Origin: a virus
Length of the DNA stretch: 64,000 bases
IMG/VR virus record: IMGVR_UViG_3300023174_000033
Location: 62,001-126,000 of that record
Strand: one strand, 5' to 3'
Below, piece after piece: positions 27,567-34,931 of this stretch; position 1 is the stretch's first letter, and each line of letters begins with the position of its first letter. The notes under the pieces were generated by a model, which was given only the letters and a program-made list of their open reading frames with translations, had not been told where the DNA came from and made no database searches. A program made the position numbers and the translations under genes.

Positions 27567-28304
27567 ATGAAACACTTTATAACTTATTTAAAAGACACAC
27601 TAGGATCCAATTATTTGGGGATTGATATAAACATAACTGAAATAAACCCGTTTCTTAATCAACTAAAAGAGATACTGGGAGAACAGTATGAAGAGTATAC
27701 TAAAAATCAACAAAACAGAGATACTGGAGGTTTCCACATCACGGTTTTTAATGTGGTGGAGTATAATGAATTGAGTAGAAAGATTGGTCTTTCCCAATTT
27801 ACAAATATGGTTGATAAGGTTCTCAAGTTCCCAATTTCAGATTTGAAATTGATGGGATTGGGCAAATCCGAAAAAAGTGGTAATACTGCTTACTATGTTG
27901 TTGTACAATCCGACCAGTTAGACCACATCAGAGAACATTTTGAATTACCAATTGAGGATTTTCACGTAACAGTTGGGTTCAAACACAAAGATGTTTATGG
28001 TGTGAGAAAAAATGAAATACTTAAACCTCATAATAATTTTATTAGTGTTTTAAGTAAGAACTGGAAGAAAGAAGGTGAGAGCTTTGAATTTGTGAAGGGT
28101 ATTAAAAATTTTGATGGTGATTTCTATAAACTTATTGAACCCATACAAATAAATGATACCAACGCAATATTTAGGATTGGAATGGAATATTATCAAATAT
28201 CTTTAGTTGATGGAAGCTTATACATAGTCGGACGTTGGCAAGATGAAGATGATAAACCAATCTTATCAAATACAATTGTTACAAAAAAATTAAAAAATCA
28301 ATAA
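27567..28304 (+). CDS. 2H phosphoesterase-like protein
   Basis: This 245-residue protein has two His-x-Thr motifs, GFHITVFN (near residue 52) and DFHVTVGF (near residue 131). Their spacing of about 80 residues is the hallmark of the 2H phosphoesterase fold (2'-5' RNA ligase/cyclic phosphodiesterase). The N-terminal part (residues 1-170) contains the fold, and the last 75 residues are an extra beta-rich region. The start, MKHFITYLKDTLG, is weakly similar to the head-targeting leader. Phage 2H enzymes include anti-CBASS cyclic-nucleotide hydrolases and RNA-end enzymes, and the activity here cannot be assigned. AATATATAAG precedes the start. Confidence 0.65.
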   Translation: MKHFITYLKDTLGSNYLGIDINITEINPFLNQLKEILGEQYEEYTKNQQNRDTGGFHITVFNVVEYNELSRKIGLSQFTNMVDKVLKFPISDLKLMGLGKSEKSGNTAYYVVVQSDQLDHIREHFELPIEDFHVTVGFKHKDVYGVRKNEILKPHNNFISVLSKNWKKEGESFEFVKGIKNFDGDFYKLIEPIQINDTNAIFRIGMEYYQISLVDGSLYIVGRWQDEDDKPILSNTIVTKKLKNQ

Positions 28305-28308
28305 TAAA

Positions 28309-28587
28309 ATGTTAAGCAAATTTTATAGCCTAGATGAATGCTACAACAAAGACAAAGTATTCGATCATTTAGAGGAATTACAAGGTAATGAAATGATTAT
28401 TTATGAAATAGTTGATACTGATATAATAAAAATCAAGGATATCGGTCTAAGTGAAAAAGACACCAAAGACCTATTGAATTTCTTTGATAATAATGACGTT
28501 ATTGAGTATTCAGATTACGACGAAGATGATGATTCAGATGATTATTTTGACGATGATGATTACTACTCAAGTGAGGACCTCTATTGA
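28309..28587 (+). CDS. Hypothetical very acidic small protein
   Basis: This 92-residue protein has an Asp/Tyr-rich tail (residues about 63-92) and a predicted small alpha/beta start. No family is recognised. It begins 4 nt after the 2H gene and overlaps the Fe-S carrier gene by 4 nt, so the three are probably co-translated. Acidic DNA-mimic functions are possible but not supported beyond composition. Confidence 0.55.
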   Translation: MLSKFYSLDECYNKDKVFDHLEELQGNEMIIYEIVDTDIIKIKDIGLSEKDTKDLLNFFDNNDVIEYSDYDEDDDSDDYFDDDDYYSSEDLY

Positions 28588-28919
28588 TTATGATTACTTT
28601 AACAGAAAATGCCAAGACAAAAGCAATTAGTTTATTCGCCGAGTCAAATCTTGACGCTGATAATTCTTTTATCAGAGTTGGTGTAAAAGGTGGTGGATGT
28701 TCTGGATTGAGTTATGTTTTGGAATTTGATAGTGATTTAAAACCAGGTGATAGTGAGTTTACCGATAAGGGAATTAAAATTGTCTGTGATAAAAAAAGTT
28801 TACTGTATCTGATTGGTACAGAATTGGATCATTCCGATGGATTGAACGGAAAGGGTTTTGAGTTCAAAAATCCAAATGCCGCGCGTGTTTGTGGATGTGG
28901 GGAAAGTTTTTCTTTATAA
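28584..28919 (+). CDS. A-type iron-sulfur cluster carrier (IscA/ErpA/HesB family)
   Basis: The 111-residue length and the motifs fit the family. GVKGGGCSGLSY carries the first Cys (39), and RVCGCGESF near the C-terminus carries Cys103 and Cys105, the three ligands used by A-type carriers to hold and pass on Fe-S clusters. LTENAKTKAISLF at the N-terminus is also typical. An ATG two codons later is an alternative start. It overlaps the preceding acidic gene by 4 nt. No obvious Fe-S enzyme is next to it, so the recipient is unknown. Phage copies exist in cyanophages and other large phages. Confidence 0.9.
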   Translation: MIMITLTENAKTKAISLFAESNLDADNSFIRVGVKGGGCSGLSYVLEFDSDLKPGDSEFTDKGIKIVCDKKSLLYLIGTELDHSDGLNGKGFEFKNPNAARVCGCGESFSL

Positions 28920-28934
28920 TTTTTTAAAATAATC

Positions 28935-28966
28935 CTTGACAAAACCTTAAAAAGGTAGTATCTTTG
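28935..28966 (+). promoter_or_regulatory. Bacteroidota-type promoter
   Basis: CTTG (28935-28938), 20 nt, then TATCTTTG (28959-28966) lies 20 nt before the ATG at 28987. The upstream element also reads TTGAC. Confidence 0.75.
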
Positions 28967-28986
28967 TATTACAAAACAACGAAGAT

Positions 28987-29604
28987 ATGGCAAACTTATT
29001 CAATAAAGCAAAACAAGTAGCTCCCAAGAAGGCAGCAAAAAAAGATGAAAAGGTAAGAATCAATATCACTGATTCCGACTTCTTTTCCAAAATCCAAACC
29101 CTTGAGCAGATCAATGACTCAATGAAGAACATGAAAGCACAAGCTGACATGATTTCTGATGAAGTTAGAGATCTCTCTAAAGATGCTTGGATTAACCTTT
29201 ATTCAGAAACTGGTAAAAATCCAGGAAGTGTGGTTGTTTACCAAGACTCATTTGGTGAGACTGCACAGTTGATGTTTGTACCAACCGATAAGTACATCAC
29301 AATCACTGCTGATAGGGCTGAAGAGTTACAATCAGAATATGGATCTGATATCGTAGAAGAAGAAACTACTTTCTCCTTTGATTCAGATATGATTGAGAAG
29401 TATGGAGAAGTTCTTTCTTCTCTGATTATGAGTTGTGATGATATTTCTGACTCTGATAAAGAAAAAATTATCAAGGCTTCTACTAAATTTTCCGTAGCAA
29501 AAGGTACCTTGGATAAACTCAACAAATACGGTGAAGTATCGGAAGTTATGGAAGCCGTTCGTCCAGTAGTCGCCCTCAAAAATATTGAGGTAGTAAAAAG
29601 TTAA
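28987..29604 (+). CDS. Hypothetical protein upstream of MoxR ATPase
   Basis: This 205-residue protein has a basic Lys/Ala-rich N-terminus (residues 5-21), a helical region (about 30-65) and a mixed acidic C-terminal part. No family is recognised. It has its own promoter and is followed by a second promoter in front of the MoxR ATPase. The arrangement suggests it may be a partner or substrate of the MoxR/vWA set, but this rests on position only. Confidence 0.6.
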   Translation: MANLFNKAKQVAPKKAAKKDEKVRINITDSDFFSKIQTLEQINDSMKNMKAQADMISDEVRDLSKDAWINLYSETGKNPGSVVVYQDSFGETAQLMFVPTDKYITITADRAEELQSEYGSDIVEEETTFSFDSDMIEKYGEVLSSLIMSCDDISDSDKEKIIKASTKFSVAKGTLDKLNKYGEVSEVMEAVRPVVALKNIEVVKS

Positions 29605-29611
29605 TAAAAAA

Positions 29612-29643
29612 TTTGTATATCCAATTTATTATAGATACCTTTG
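29612..29643 (+). promoter_or_regulatory. Bacteroidota-type promoter for the MoxR ATPase gene
   Basis: TTTG (29612-29615), 20 nt, then TACCTTTG (29636-29643) lies 22 nt before the ATG at 29665. Confidence 0.75.
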
Positions 29644-29664
29644 TAAAACAATTCAAATAAGATT

Positions 29665-30837
29665 ATGACAAACTTCGTAAATATCTCCAACGAGAATCCT
29701 AACTCAAAAATGGATAAAATGTTCGTTGATAAATTATCAACTCTCACCGCCAAGGAGCGCAAGTATTTCATGACCATGTGGCCAAAGTCTGGTGTACTTT
29801 ACATCACTTCAAAACCTGGTATTGCAAAGTCTGCAATCTCAAGGGCAATCGCTGAAAAGATGGGATTCCGTTATATGGATATGCGTCTATCAATGAGTGA
29901 AGAAAGTGATTTCAAATTTCCATACCTTAAAGACCAGAACTATGATGGAAAGAGTATCAAGGTTTCAGGTTACGCAGTACCAGAATGGGCGTTTGAATCA
30001 AATCAACAACCCACAATCATTCACTTTGAAGAGTTGAATCGGGCACCACAGTTTGTTCGTAACGCAGCACTTCAAATCCTTCTTGAGCGTCAGATTGGTG
30101 ACTTCAAATTCAACGACAATGTACTTATGATGGCCTCTGGTAACTTGGGGGACGAGGATGGAACTGACGTAGAAGAGTTTGACAACGCACTCAACAACCG
30201 TCTTATTCACTTCTCACACACACTTGGAGCTGACGAGTGGATTGACAACTTCGCTAAAGATAATGTTCACGCTGTGATTGTATCTTACATCAAAGCTTAT
30301 CCAGAGAAGCTTTATCAGAACCCAACCGAGAACACCAAGGCTTACGCCACCCCACGTTCTTGGACCTTCTTGAGTGATTTTATCACAGAGAACTTTGGTA
30401 AAGATGCTTCTCCAAAAGATTTCTTACCTTATATCCAAGAAATCGCACACGCTTACGTTGGGAATTCAGCTCAAAGGTTCCTCCAATATTGTCAAGAAAT
30501 GGTTAATATCAGTATCAAAGATATCATTGACCGTTATGACCAAATTGAAAAGGAACTTGATAAGTACAATCGTGATAAGAACTCTGAACTTATCAACTCT
30601 CTCAAAGAGTATGATATTAAAAAGTTCTCCGATAAACAACTGGCGAACGTTTCCAAGTTTTTGAAACGTGTTGGTGAAGATGAACTGACAGCTTATCTCC
30701 TACACGTTCTTGACAATGTACCAGATGTTTCAGACGCCAAGGTGAAGAAGTTTATGCAAAACTTCAAGGATGTTCTTCTCAACATCAAAAGGATTAATAA
30801 ACCCGCAGATTCCACAGACAAGAAGTCCTCTAAATGA
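29665..30837 (+). CDS. MoxR-type AAA+ ATPase
   Basis: This 390-residue AAA+ protein has a P-loop SKPGIAKS (residues 49-56, with the first Gly replaced by Ser) and a Walker B-like IIHFEELNRAP (118-128), where Glu replaces the usual Asp. Sensor 1 is MMASGN (155-160), followed by NALNNRL with an arginine-finger candidate. The EELNRAP segment and gene context are typical of MoxR ATPases, which work with vWA proteins to insert cofactors or remodel complexes. The vWA/metallopeptidase at 25348 is the likely partner. The C-terminal 150 residues are helical. A promoter precedes it and a terminator overlaps its stop codon. Confidence 0.85.
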   Translation: MTNFVNISNENPNSKMDKMFVDKLSTLTAKERKYFMTMWPKSGVLYITSKPGIAKSAISRAIAEKMGFRYMDMRLSMSEESDFKFPYLKDQNYDGKSIKVSGYAVPEWAFESNQQPTIIHFEELNRAPQFVRNAALQILLERQIGDFKFNDNVLMMASGNLGDEDGTDVEEFDNALNNRLIHFSHTLGADEWIDNFAKDNVHAVIVSYIKAYPEKLYQNPTENTKAYATPRSWTFLSDFITENFGKDASPKDFLPYIQEIAHAYVGNSAQRFLQYCQEMVNISIKDIIDRYDQIEKELDKYNRDKNSELINSLKEYDIKKFSDKQLANVSKFLKRVGEDELTAYLLHVLDNVPDVSDAKVKKFMQNFKDVLLNIKRINKPADSTDKKSSK

Positions 30838-30847
30838 GGACTTTTTT
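30823..30847 (+). terminator. Terminator overlapping the MoxR stop codon
   Basis: AAGTCCTC pairs with GAGGACTT around a 5-nt loop and is followed by TTTT. The stop codon TGA lies within the hairpin. Confidence 0.85.
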
Positions 30848-30859
30848 CACTAAATAATT

Positions 30860-31090
30860 ATGAAAATATTAGTTAAAATACAAAACAGTTTTGGTCTCTT
30901 TGAGTCCCTCCCAATTAAAATAGATGAAGAGGAATATCCAAAAATTTTGGAAATGGCTAGAAACTTTTATATAACTGGCGGATATGAAATGGTGACAAAA
31001 AATGGTTTCCTTGTAATCCCACCAGAAATTGTTAAACAATCAATTTTAATTATTGAAACATTAAACGATGAAAATCCCACTGAAGAGTAA
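30860..31090 (+). CDS. Hypothetical small protein
   Basis: The product has 76 residues with a beta start (MKILVKIQNSFGLF) and an acidic helical end. No family is recognised. It begins 13 nt after the MoxR terminator and overlaps the YkuK-like gene by 23 nt, which supports a real, co-translated gene. Confidence 0.55.
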   Translation: MKILVKIQNSFGLFESLPIKIDEEEYPKILEMARNFYITGGYEMVTKNGFLVIPPEIVKQSILIIETLNDENPTEE

Positions 31091-31730
31091 ATTCAAAAAG
31101 TTTACTGGCGAATTTATACCAGATATAGTTGAATATGTAAAGGAGCATTTGGAAAATAACCCTCACTCAACAGTTAGTGTTGGTTGTGATTCAATTCAAC
31201 GTAAACGGAAAACCCTTTACACCATAACAATTATGATGTATAATGGTTGTATCAAAAATGGAGCACACGTTGTTTTCTTCAGAGAAAATCATCAGAAAGT
31301 AAGAGATAACTTTGAACGTCTACATAAAGAAGCTGAGTACGTACATAACGTTGGGGAGTTGATTAATTCGGAACTCTCAAATCATTTCACAAGAAGGGAT
31401 CTTGACTTGGACGAAAGGAAAAGATATAAATTCCATTTGCTTAAATGTAATGGGGAAATGGAGAACATATCTCAATTTGATGAACACTCTTATATAAAAA
31501 GTATTCAATTGTCTGACTTTGAATCAATCCAAACATTCAATCTAATTGACTTACATTTGGACTTCAATCCAAGTGAGGGAGGGATTGATAAAAGGGGAAA
31601 TCAAAAAAATAAATCACACGTTGCTTACAAAAGTTTTGTACCTTGGCTTCGTGGATTGGGGTATAGAGTTTTCGCTAAACCCATGTCATACGCCTCAACA
31701 AACGCAGCTGATATACTCTTGAAAAATTAA
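31068..31730 (+). CDS. RNase H-fold YkuK/DUF458-family protein
   Basis: This 220-residue protein fits DUF458 (YkuK), predicted nucleases or binders with an RNase H-like fold. Supporting segments are TVSVGCDSIQ (first acidic residue of the core), the central IDLHLDFNPSEGG and the end RVFAKPMSYASTNAAD, which carries the family's K-P-x-x-x-A-x-x-x-A-D pattern. The likely activity is on RNA or DNA, not verified. The gene overlaps the preceding small gene by 23 nt and is followed by the bifunctional nuclease gene after 33 nt, so nucleic-acid enzymes cluster here. Confidence 0.75.
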   Translation: MKIPLKSKFKKFTGEFIPDIVEYVKEHLENNPHSTVSVGCDSIQRKRKTLYTITIMMYNGCIKNGAHVVFFRENHQKVRDNFERLHKEAEYVHNVGELINSELSNHFTRRDLDLDERKRYKFHLLKCNGEMENISQFDEHSYIKSIQLSDFESIQTFNLIDLHLDFNPSEGGIDKRGNQKNKSHVAYKSFVPWLRGLGYRVFAKPMSYASTNAADILLKN

Positions 31731-31763
31731 AAAAACTTTCATCTTTTACACTATAAAACTATT

Positions 31764-32366
31764 ATGAAATATAAAGAACTAAAAATCATAGGTCTCTCCT
31801 ACAGTCAAACTCAGGTTGGTTCTTATGTCATTGTACTTTCCGAAAAAAATGGAAATAAAAAACTTCCTATCATAATCAAAGCAAACGAAGCGCAATCTAT
31901 TGCTTTGAAACTAGAAGGCATAAAGACACAAAAAGATCTCACACATGATTTAATTAAGAATGTTTTAGACAAAATGGGTGGTGACCTTTATGAAGTTAGA
32001 ATTACTCATATGTTGGAAGGTATGTTCTACACCAAACTTATATTTCATAATATGATTGAAGAATTTGAAATTGAATCATCAATCGGAGATGCTCTTTGTT
32101 TGGCAGTCACATACAAATGTCCAATTGTTTGCTCAAAGGAAGTTCTAAATCTTGGGGGAATTGAAATGGATGATGATGGAAACATCACAGAAGAACAAAA
32201 TGAGAAGAACCATCAGTCAAAGGATCTTACCTCAATCGTTTCAGTTGCGGATCTTGAAAAGATGCTTGACAAAGCTATTGAGAATGAAGAATATGAAATC
32301 GCTTCTCAATTGAGAGATAAAATTGCAGAATTAAAATTGACAGAAGAAAAAAATAAGAACGTATAA
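31764..32366 (+). CDS. Bifunctional nuclease (DUF151) with C-terminal UVR motif
   Basis: This 200-residue protein has the BFN/DUF151 domain in residues about 1-135, with KLPIIIKANEAQSIALKLEG and SSIGDALCLAV as recognisable parts. A UvrB/UvrC-type UVR helix pair follows near residues 160-195 (LEKMLDKAIENEEYEIASQL, then RDKIAEL). This two-domain form and length are characteristic of Bacteroidota chromosomal proteins, which points to acquisition from the host group. Plant and bacterial relatives have DNase/RNase activity. Its stop overlaps the ATG of the methylase gene by 1 nt. Confidence 0.85.
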   Translation: MKYKELKIIGLSYSQTQVGSYVIVLSEKNGNKKLPIIIKANEAQSIALKLEGIKTQKDLTHDLIKNVLDKMGGDLYEVRITHMLEGMFYTKLIFHNMIEEFEIESSIGDALCLAVTYKCPIVCSKEVLNLGGIEMDDDGNITEEQNEKNHQSKDLTSIVSVADLEKMLDKAIENEEYEIASQLRDKIAELKLTEEKNKNV

Positions 32367-33220
32367 TGTGTTTAAGTTACATAGGTGGGAAAAGTAAAAT
32401 AGCGAAATCTTTTATTGTCCCAAGAATACCAAAAGATATTGAGGTTTATGTAGAACCTTTTAGTGGTATGTATTGGACATTTTTTGGTATGGATTTGGAT
32501 CAATATCCAAATCTTAAAACAATCGTTTATAATGATTGGAACCCATTGAATGTAAATTTGTTCAGATGTTTACAGACACCTGAAATTCTATTACAACACT
32601 GTGAGAAAATACCAGTGCAACAAAAAGGTGTTTTCCCAACACCTATTCAATGTAAGAAGTTTTTTCAAGATGCTCAGGATGAATTATATAGAAGTGGTTT
32701 AGAATTAACCGACGAACCAAACTTTGATGTCGCTGCTAAACACGCTCTAATTTTAGCTAGTGTGTTCTCTGGGGCTAATCCAGAGAGATCGACTTTCATT
32801 GATCTGAAAGGTAAATACAATTCAAAGTTTACTTCTTTTATGAATAAATTAAGAAATCCTGGATGGTTGAGGAAATTCAAATCAATAACTTTTGTGAGTC
32901 AAGGTGATTTTGAAGATTGTATCAAGAAGTGGGATGGTGAGAAAACTTACTTTTATTGCGATCCACCATATTATATTGTAGGAGAAGGTAGTTATTACTC
33001 AAACCATTCCTTTTCAAGAAATGATCACGAAAGACTTGCTAACTCTTTAAAGTCAATCAAAGGTAAATTTTCGTTGAGTTATTACTTCTTTGATTTACTA
33101 ACACAATGGTTTCCAAAGTCAGATTACACTTGGACAAGGAAAGAATTCCCCAAAGCAGCTATGGCCAAAGCTGGTCAGAAACAAACAACTGCTGTTGAGC
33201 TTTTGATTATGAATTATTAA
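32366..33220 (+). CDS. Dam-type (D12 class) adenine-N6 DNA methyltransferase
   Basis: This 284-residue protein shows YIGGKSKIAK (residues about 5-14, the SAM-binding motif replacing FxGxG), EPFSGM near residue 30, the N-D-x-N-segment YNDWNPLNV, and the catalytic motif CDPPYY at about residue 198. This order (X, I, then IV) is that of D12-class alpha methylases. It should transfer a methyl group from SAM to adenine in a short DNA site; the site cannot be told. Its ATG overlaps the preceding stop. Phage methylases usually protect phage DNA from restriction. Confidence 0.9.
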   Translation: MCLSYIGGKSKIAKSFIVPRIPKDIEVYVEPFSGMYWTFFGMDLDQYPNLKTIVYNDWNPLNVNLFRCLQTPEILLQHCEKIPVQQKGVFPTPIQCKKFFQDAQDELYRSGLELTDEPNFDVAAKHALILASVFSGANPERSTFIDLKGKYNSKFTSFMNKLRNPGWLRKFKSITFVSQGDFEDCIKKWDGEKTYFYCDPPYYIVGEGSYYSNHSFSRNDHERLANSLKSIKGKFSLSYYFFDLLTQWFPKSDYTWTRKEFPKAAMAKAGQKQTTAVELLIMNY

Positions 33221-33221
33221 T

Positions 33222-33620
33222 ATGTGGATAGTTGTGGCTAAAAAAGGAACCTTCGTACACAGAGACGATATGATTTCTGATATACTTGAAATTTCAAGAG
33301 AAGAATCTGAAGATTTTCAAGAATTCTATGTGACAAAGAATACATCAAATTTTAGGTACAATGTTGTAGCTAGTATTTTTTACGCAAAAATATATAAGTC
33401 CAAGGGATACTGTGAAAGAATAGTAAATAAATTTAAATTCTATAAAAACTCTGAATTCAATAGAAATCCTTTCCACTGGTTAAAAGACTATCATTTAAGT
33501 TTCAGAAAAGTAACCCAAGAAGAATGGAATAGAGTTTGTGATAATGAATTAAAGAAACTTGAACAGAGTTATATTGAACATAAGTCCTTGATTGAAAGAA
33601 AAAAGAGTATGTATAAATGA
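33222..33620 (+). CDS. Hypothetical protein
   Basis: The 132-residue product is rich in Lys, Phe and Tyr, with a compact first half and a helical C-terminus (residues about 100-132). No family is recognised. It starts 1 nt after the methylase stop and overlaps the next gene by 4 nt, so it is part of the same operon. Confidence 0.6.
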   Translation: MWIVVAKKGTFVHRDDMISDILEISREESEDFQEFYVTKNTSNFRYNVVASIFYAKIYKSKGYCERIVNKFKFYKNSEFNRNPFHWLKDYHLSFRKVTQEEWNRVCDNELKKLEQSYIEHKSLIERKKSMYK

Positions 33621-33895
33621 TAAGGTCTAAGACTTGGGTCAAAGATAGATATTTTGATTATGTCATTGGAGATATCGTAAAATTAGTCAGAAAGAAAAAG
33701 AACGGTCACCCAAGGTCTTTATCATTTGGTGTGAGTTACAAAGTTTTGAAAGTTGAAAATGAGGATTTATTTGTGCAAGAACTAAATGAACAACAACTTC
33801 ATTTAGGTGATATACGGATTAAAAAAGTTAATAGGAATTATTTCGTACCAATTGATAAAATGAGGGACGAACTCATAAAGGATATTCTTAATTAA
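33617..33895 (+). CDS. Hypothetical basic small protein
   Basis: This 92-residue protein is basic with a beta-rich SH3-like look (DIVKLVRKKKNGHP, then YKVLKVENEDLFVQEL). No family is recognised. It is the last gene of the plus-strand run and overlaps the previous gene by 4 nt. A bidirectional terminator follows its stop after 5 nt. Confidence 0.6.
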   Translation: MIRSKTWVKDRYFDYVIGDIVKLVRKKKNGHPRSLSFGVSYKVLKVENEDLFVQELNEQQLHLGDIRIKKVNRNYFVPIDKMRDELIKDILN

Positions 33896-33900
33896 AATAA

Positions 33901-33928
33901 AAAAAGGTCTTAAATTAAGACCTTTTTT
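33901..33928. terminator. Bidirectional terminator between the plus operon and tRNA-Leu
   Basis: A perfect inverted repeat of 13 nt arms (AAAAAGGTCTTAA / TTAAGACCTTTTT) gives a GC-containing stem with A and T tails on both sides, so it can stop transcripts from both strands. Confidence 0.9.
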
Positions 33929-33978
33929 GTAGCCGAAGCGGGAATCGAACCCGCACGTCCTTGCGGACAAAGGATTTT

Positions 33979-34673
33979 CTTACTACTATAGTTTTCACTA
34001 CCCTTTCGGTTTGTAGTCTGGACTATACCTTAACCTTATCTTACGACTTAGGTTCTCCGTGTCTAGTCTCTACACCTTCTTCATTTCTGAAGCTTGGCTC
34101 GGTATTCCCATTTTAAAGGGTTCACCGAATTTACGGAGTTCTACTCAGAGATTTTCACCTCTGGCACTCATATTTTTCGCTCGATAGTTATCTGTAAATG
34201 AGTGGCAGTTTGGACATAATAATTGTATATTTTCAATTCTATTGTCAAATCTATCACCATTTATGTGATGTAGTTCAAGTGGGATATCAGAATCTAACCA
34301 TTTTGTCAAATTACACTTTACACAAACAGGTTCCATAATTTTCAACTTAAGAAGCTGATTCTTCAATTTATATGAAGAATAAGGTAAACCTGATGAATAA
34401 CATGAATTTTGAACCAATCTTGATGACAAATCTTTATTTTTTGACCAAGTCTTTCCTTTACTCCAAAGTTGGCCATGAAAATGAGAAGTGTCTAATCCAA
34501 ATTGTTTAATTCTAGTTTTTATATTCTGATAGTTTCCACCAGCTTCTTTAAGTCCAAGTTTTTGTAAAACTTGTCTAACAGAATAACACTCACTAACTAT
34601 AAGTTCTAAATTTTCTTTTGTATATTTATTGTTCATACATTATATATAAAAAATAGAATACAAAAAAAGAACC
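33979..34673 (-). mobile_element. Group I intron in the tRNA-Leu(UAA) anticodon
   Basis: The 695-nt intron ends in G just before exon AAAATCC. In the segment after the HNH gene, the core can be folded by eye. P3 is CTCCGT/ACGGAG, P4 uses TCGGT/ACCGA, P5 is CCC/GGG, P6 is CTTC/GAAG, P7 is GACTA/TAGTC, P8 is AACCT/AGGTT, and P9 is ACTAC/GTAGT with a GAAA tetraloop. The conserved stretches AGAGACTAGA and AAGGTATAGTCC match the R and S elements of group I introns. A hairpin CAGAG/CTCTG (P2) overlaps the HNH stop codon. GAGT(G)CC just before it can pair with exon GGACTT as P1, which would place the whole HNH gene in the P1 loop. Confidence 0.92.
34145..34636 (-). CDS. Intron-encoded HNH homing endonuclease
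   Basis: This 163-residue protein has an HNH core with structural zinc pairs Cys105/Cys108 and Cys141/Cys144, the catalytic pair His123-His124 in LELHHINGDRFDNR, the Asn-rich NIQLLCPNC segment, and His145. The N-terminal half (residues 5-50) contains a helix-turn-helix-like region (SVRQVLQKLGL) suitable for DNA recognition. It lies entirely inside the tRNA-Leu intron and should cut intron-less alleles of trnL to spread the intron. Its ATG is 37 nt inside the intron, and its 3' end overlaps predicted intron pairings. Confidence 0.93.
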   Translation of the reverse strand: MNNKYTKENLELIVSECYSVRQVLQKLGLKEAGGNYQNIKTRIKQFGLDTSHFHGQLWSKGKTWSKNKDLSSRLVQNSCYSSGLPYSSYKLKNQLLKLKIMEPVCVKCNLTKWLDSDIPLELHHINGDRFDNRIENIQLLCPNCHSFTDNYRAKNMSARGENL

Positions 34674-34708
34674 AAGTCCTTCGTGTATACCAGTTTCACC
34701 ATCCGGCC

Positions 34709-34931
34709 ATAATTAAAATTATATAACTTTTTTAGACATAAGTTTTTTTTTTAAAAAAAGTATAAAAAACAGGTTGGGTGTTTTTTGTGTAGTTCTCTAC
34801 ACTGATATTCAATTTGTATTTGTTAATATTTTGCTGAAATCAACCTTTACTTTTACACTTAAAAAAACCACAGGATAATTTTTTACTGATCCATTAGTAT
34901 TGTTAAGTTTTGCTGAACTTATCCCTTTTGG
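34709..34931. other. Gene-free stretch between the Ro-like gene and tRNA-Leu
   Basis: No open frame is supported. It contains a perfect hairpin GTGTAG-TTCT-CTACAC (near 34787-34802) and two related segments beginning TTTTGCTGAA (near 34831 and 34908), each followed by a T/C-rich stretch and TTAC/TTATAC. The long A and T runs near 34746-34770 make a terminator or small RNA possible. The DUF2828/Ro-like gene ends at its left edge on the minus strand, so it is 3' flank of that gene and 5' flank of the tRNA. Confidence 0.3.

Larger units (their letters stand above)
33930..34708 (-). tRNA. trnL(UAA): tRNA-Leu(UAA) interrupted by a group I intron
   Basis: The 5' exon is 34708-34674 (35 nt), starting GGCCGGATGGTGAAACTGG and ending AAGGACTT. 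The 3' exon is 33978-33930 (49 nt), starting AAAATCCTT, with a long variable arm (TCC-GCAA-GGA), T-arm GCGGG-TTCGATT-CCCGC and acceptor strand TTCGGCT plus discriminator A. Joined, they form an 84-nt leucine tRNA with anticodon stem AAGGA/TCCTT and loop CTTAAAA, so the anticodon is UAA. The intron lies after U34, the same site as the cyanobacterial and plastid tRNA-Leu(UAA) introns. The first pair is G1-U72. CCA is not encoded. TTA codons are very frequent in this genome. Confidence 0.93.
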
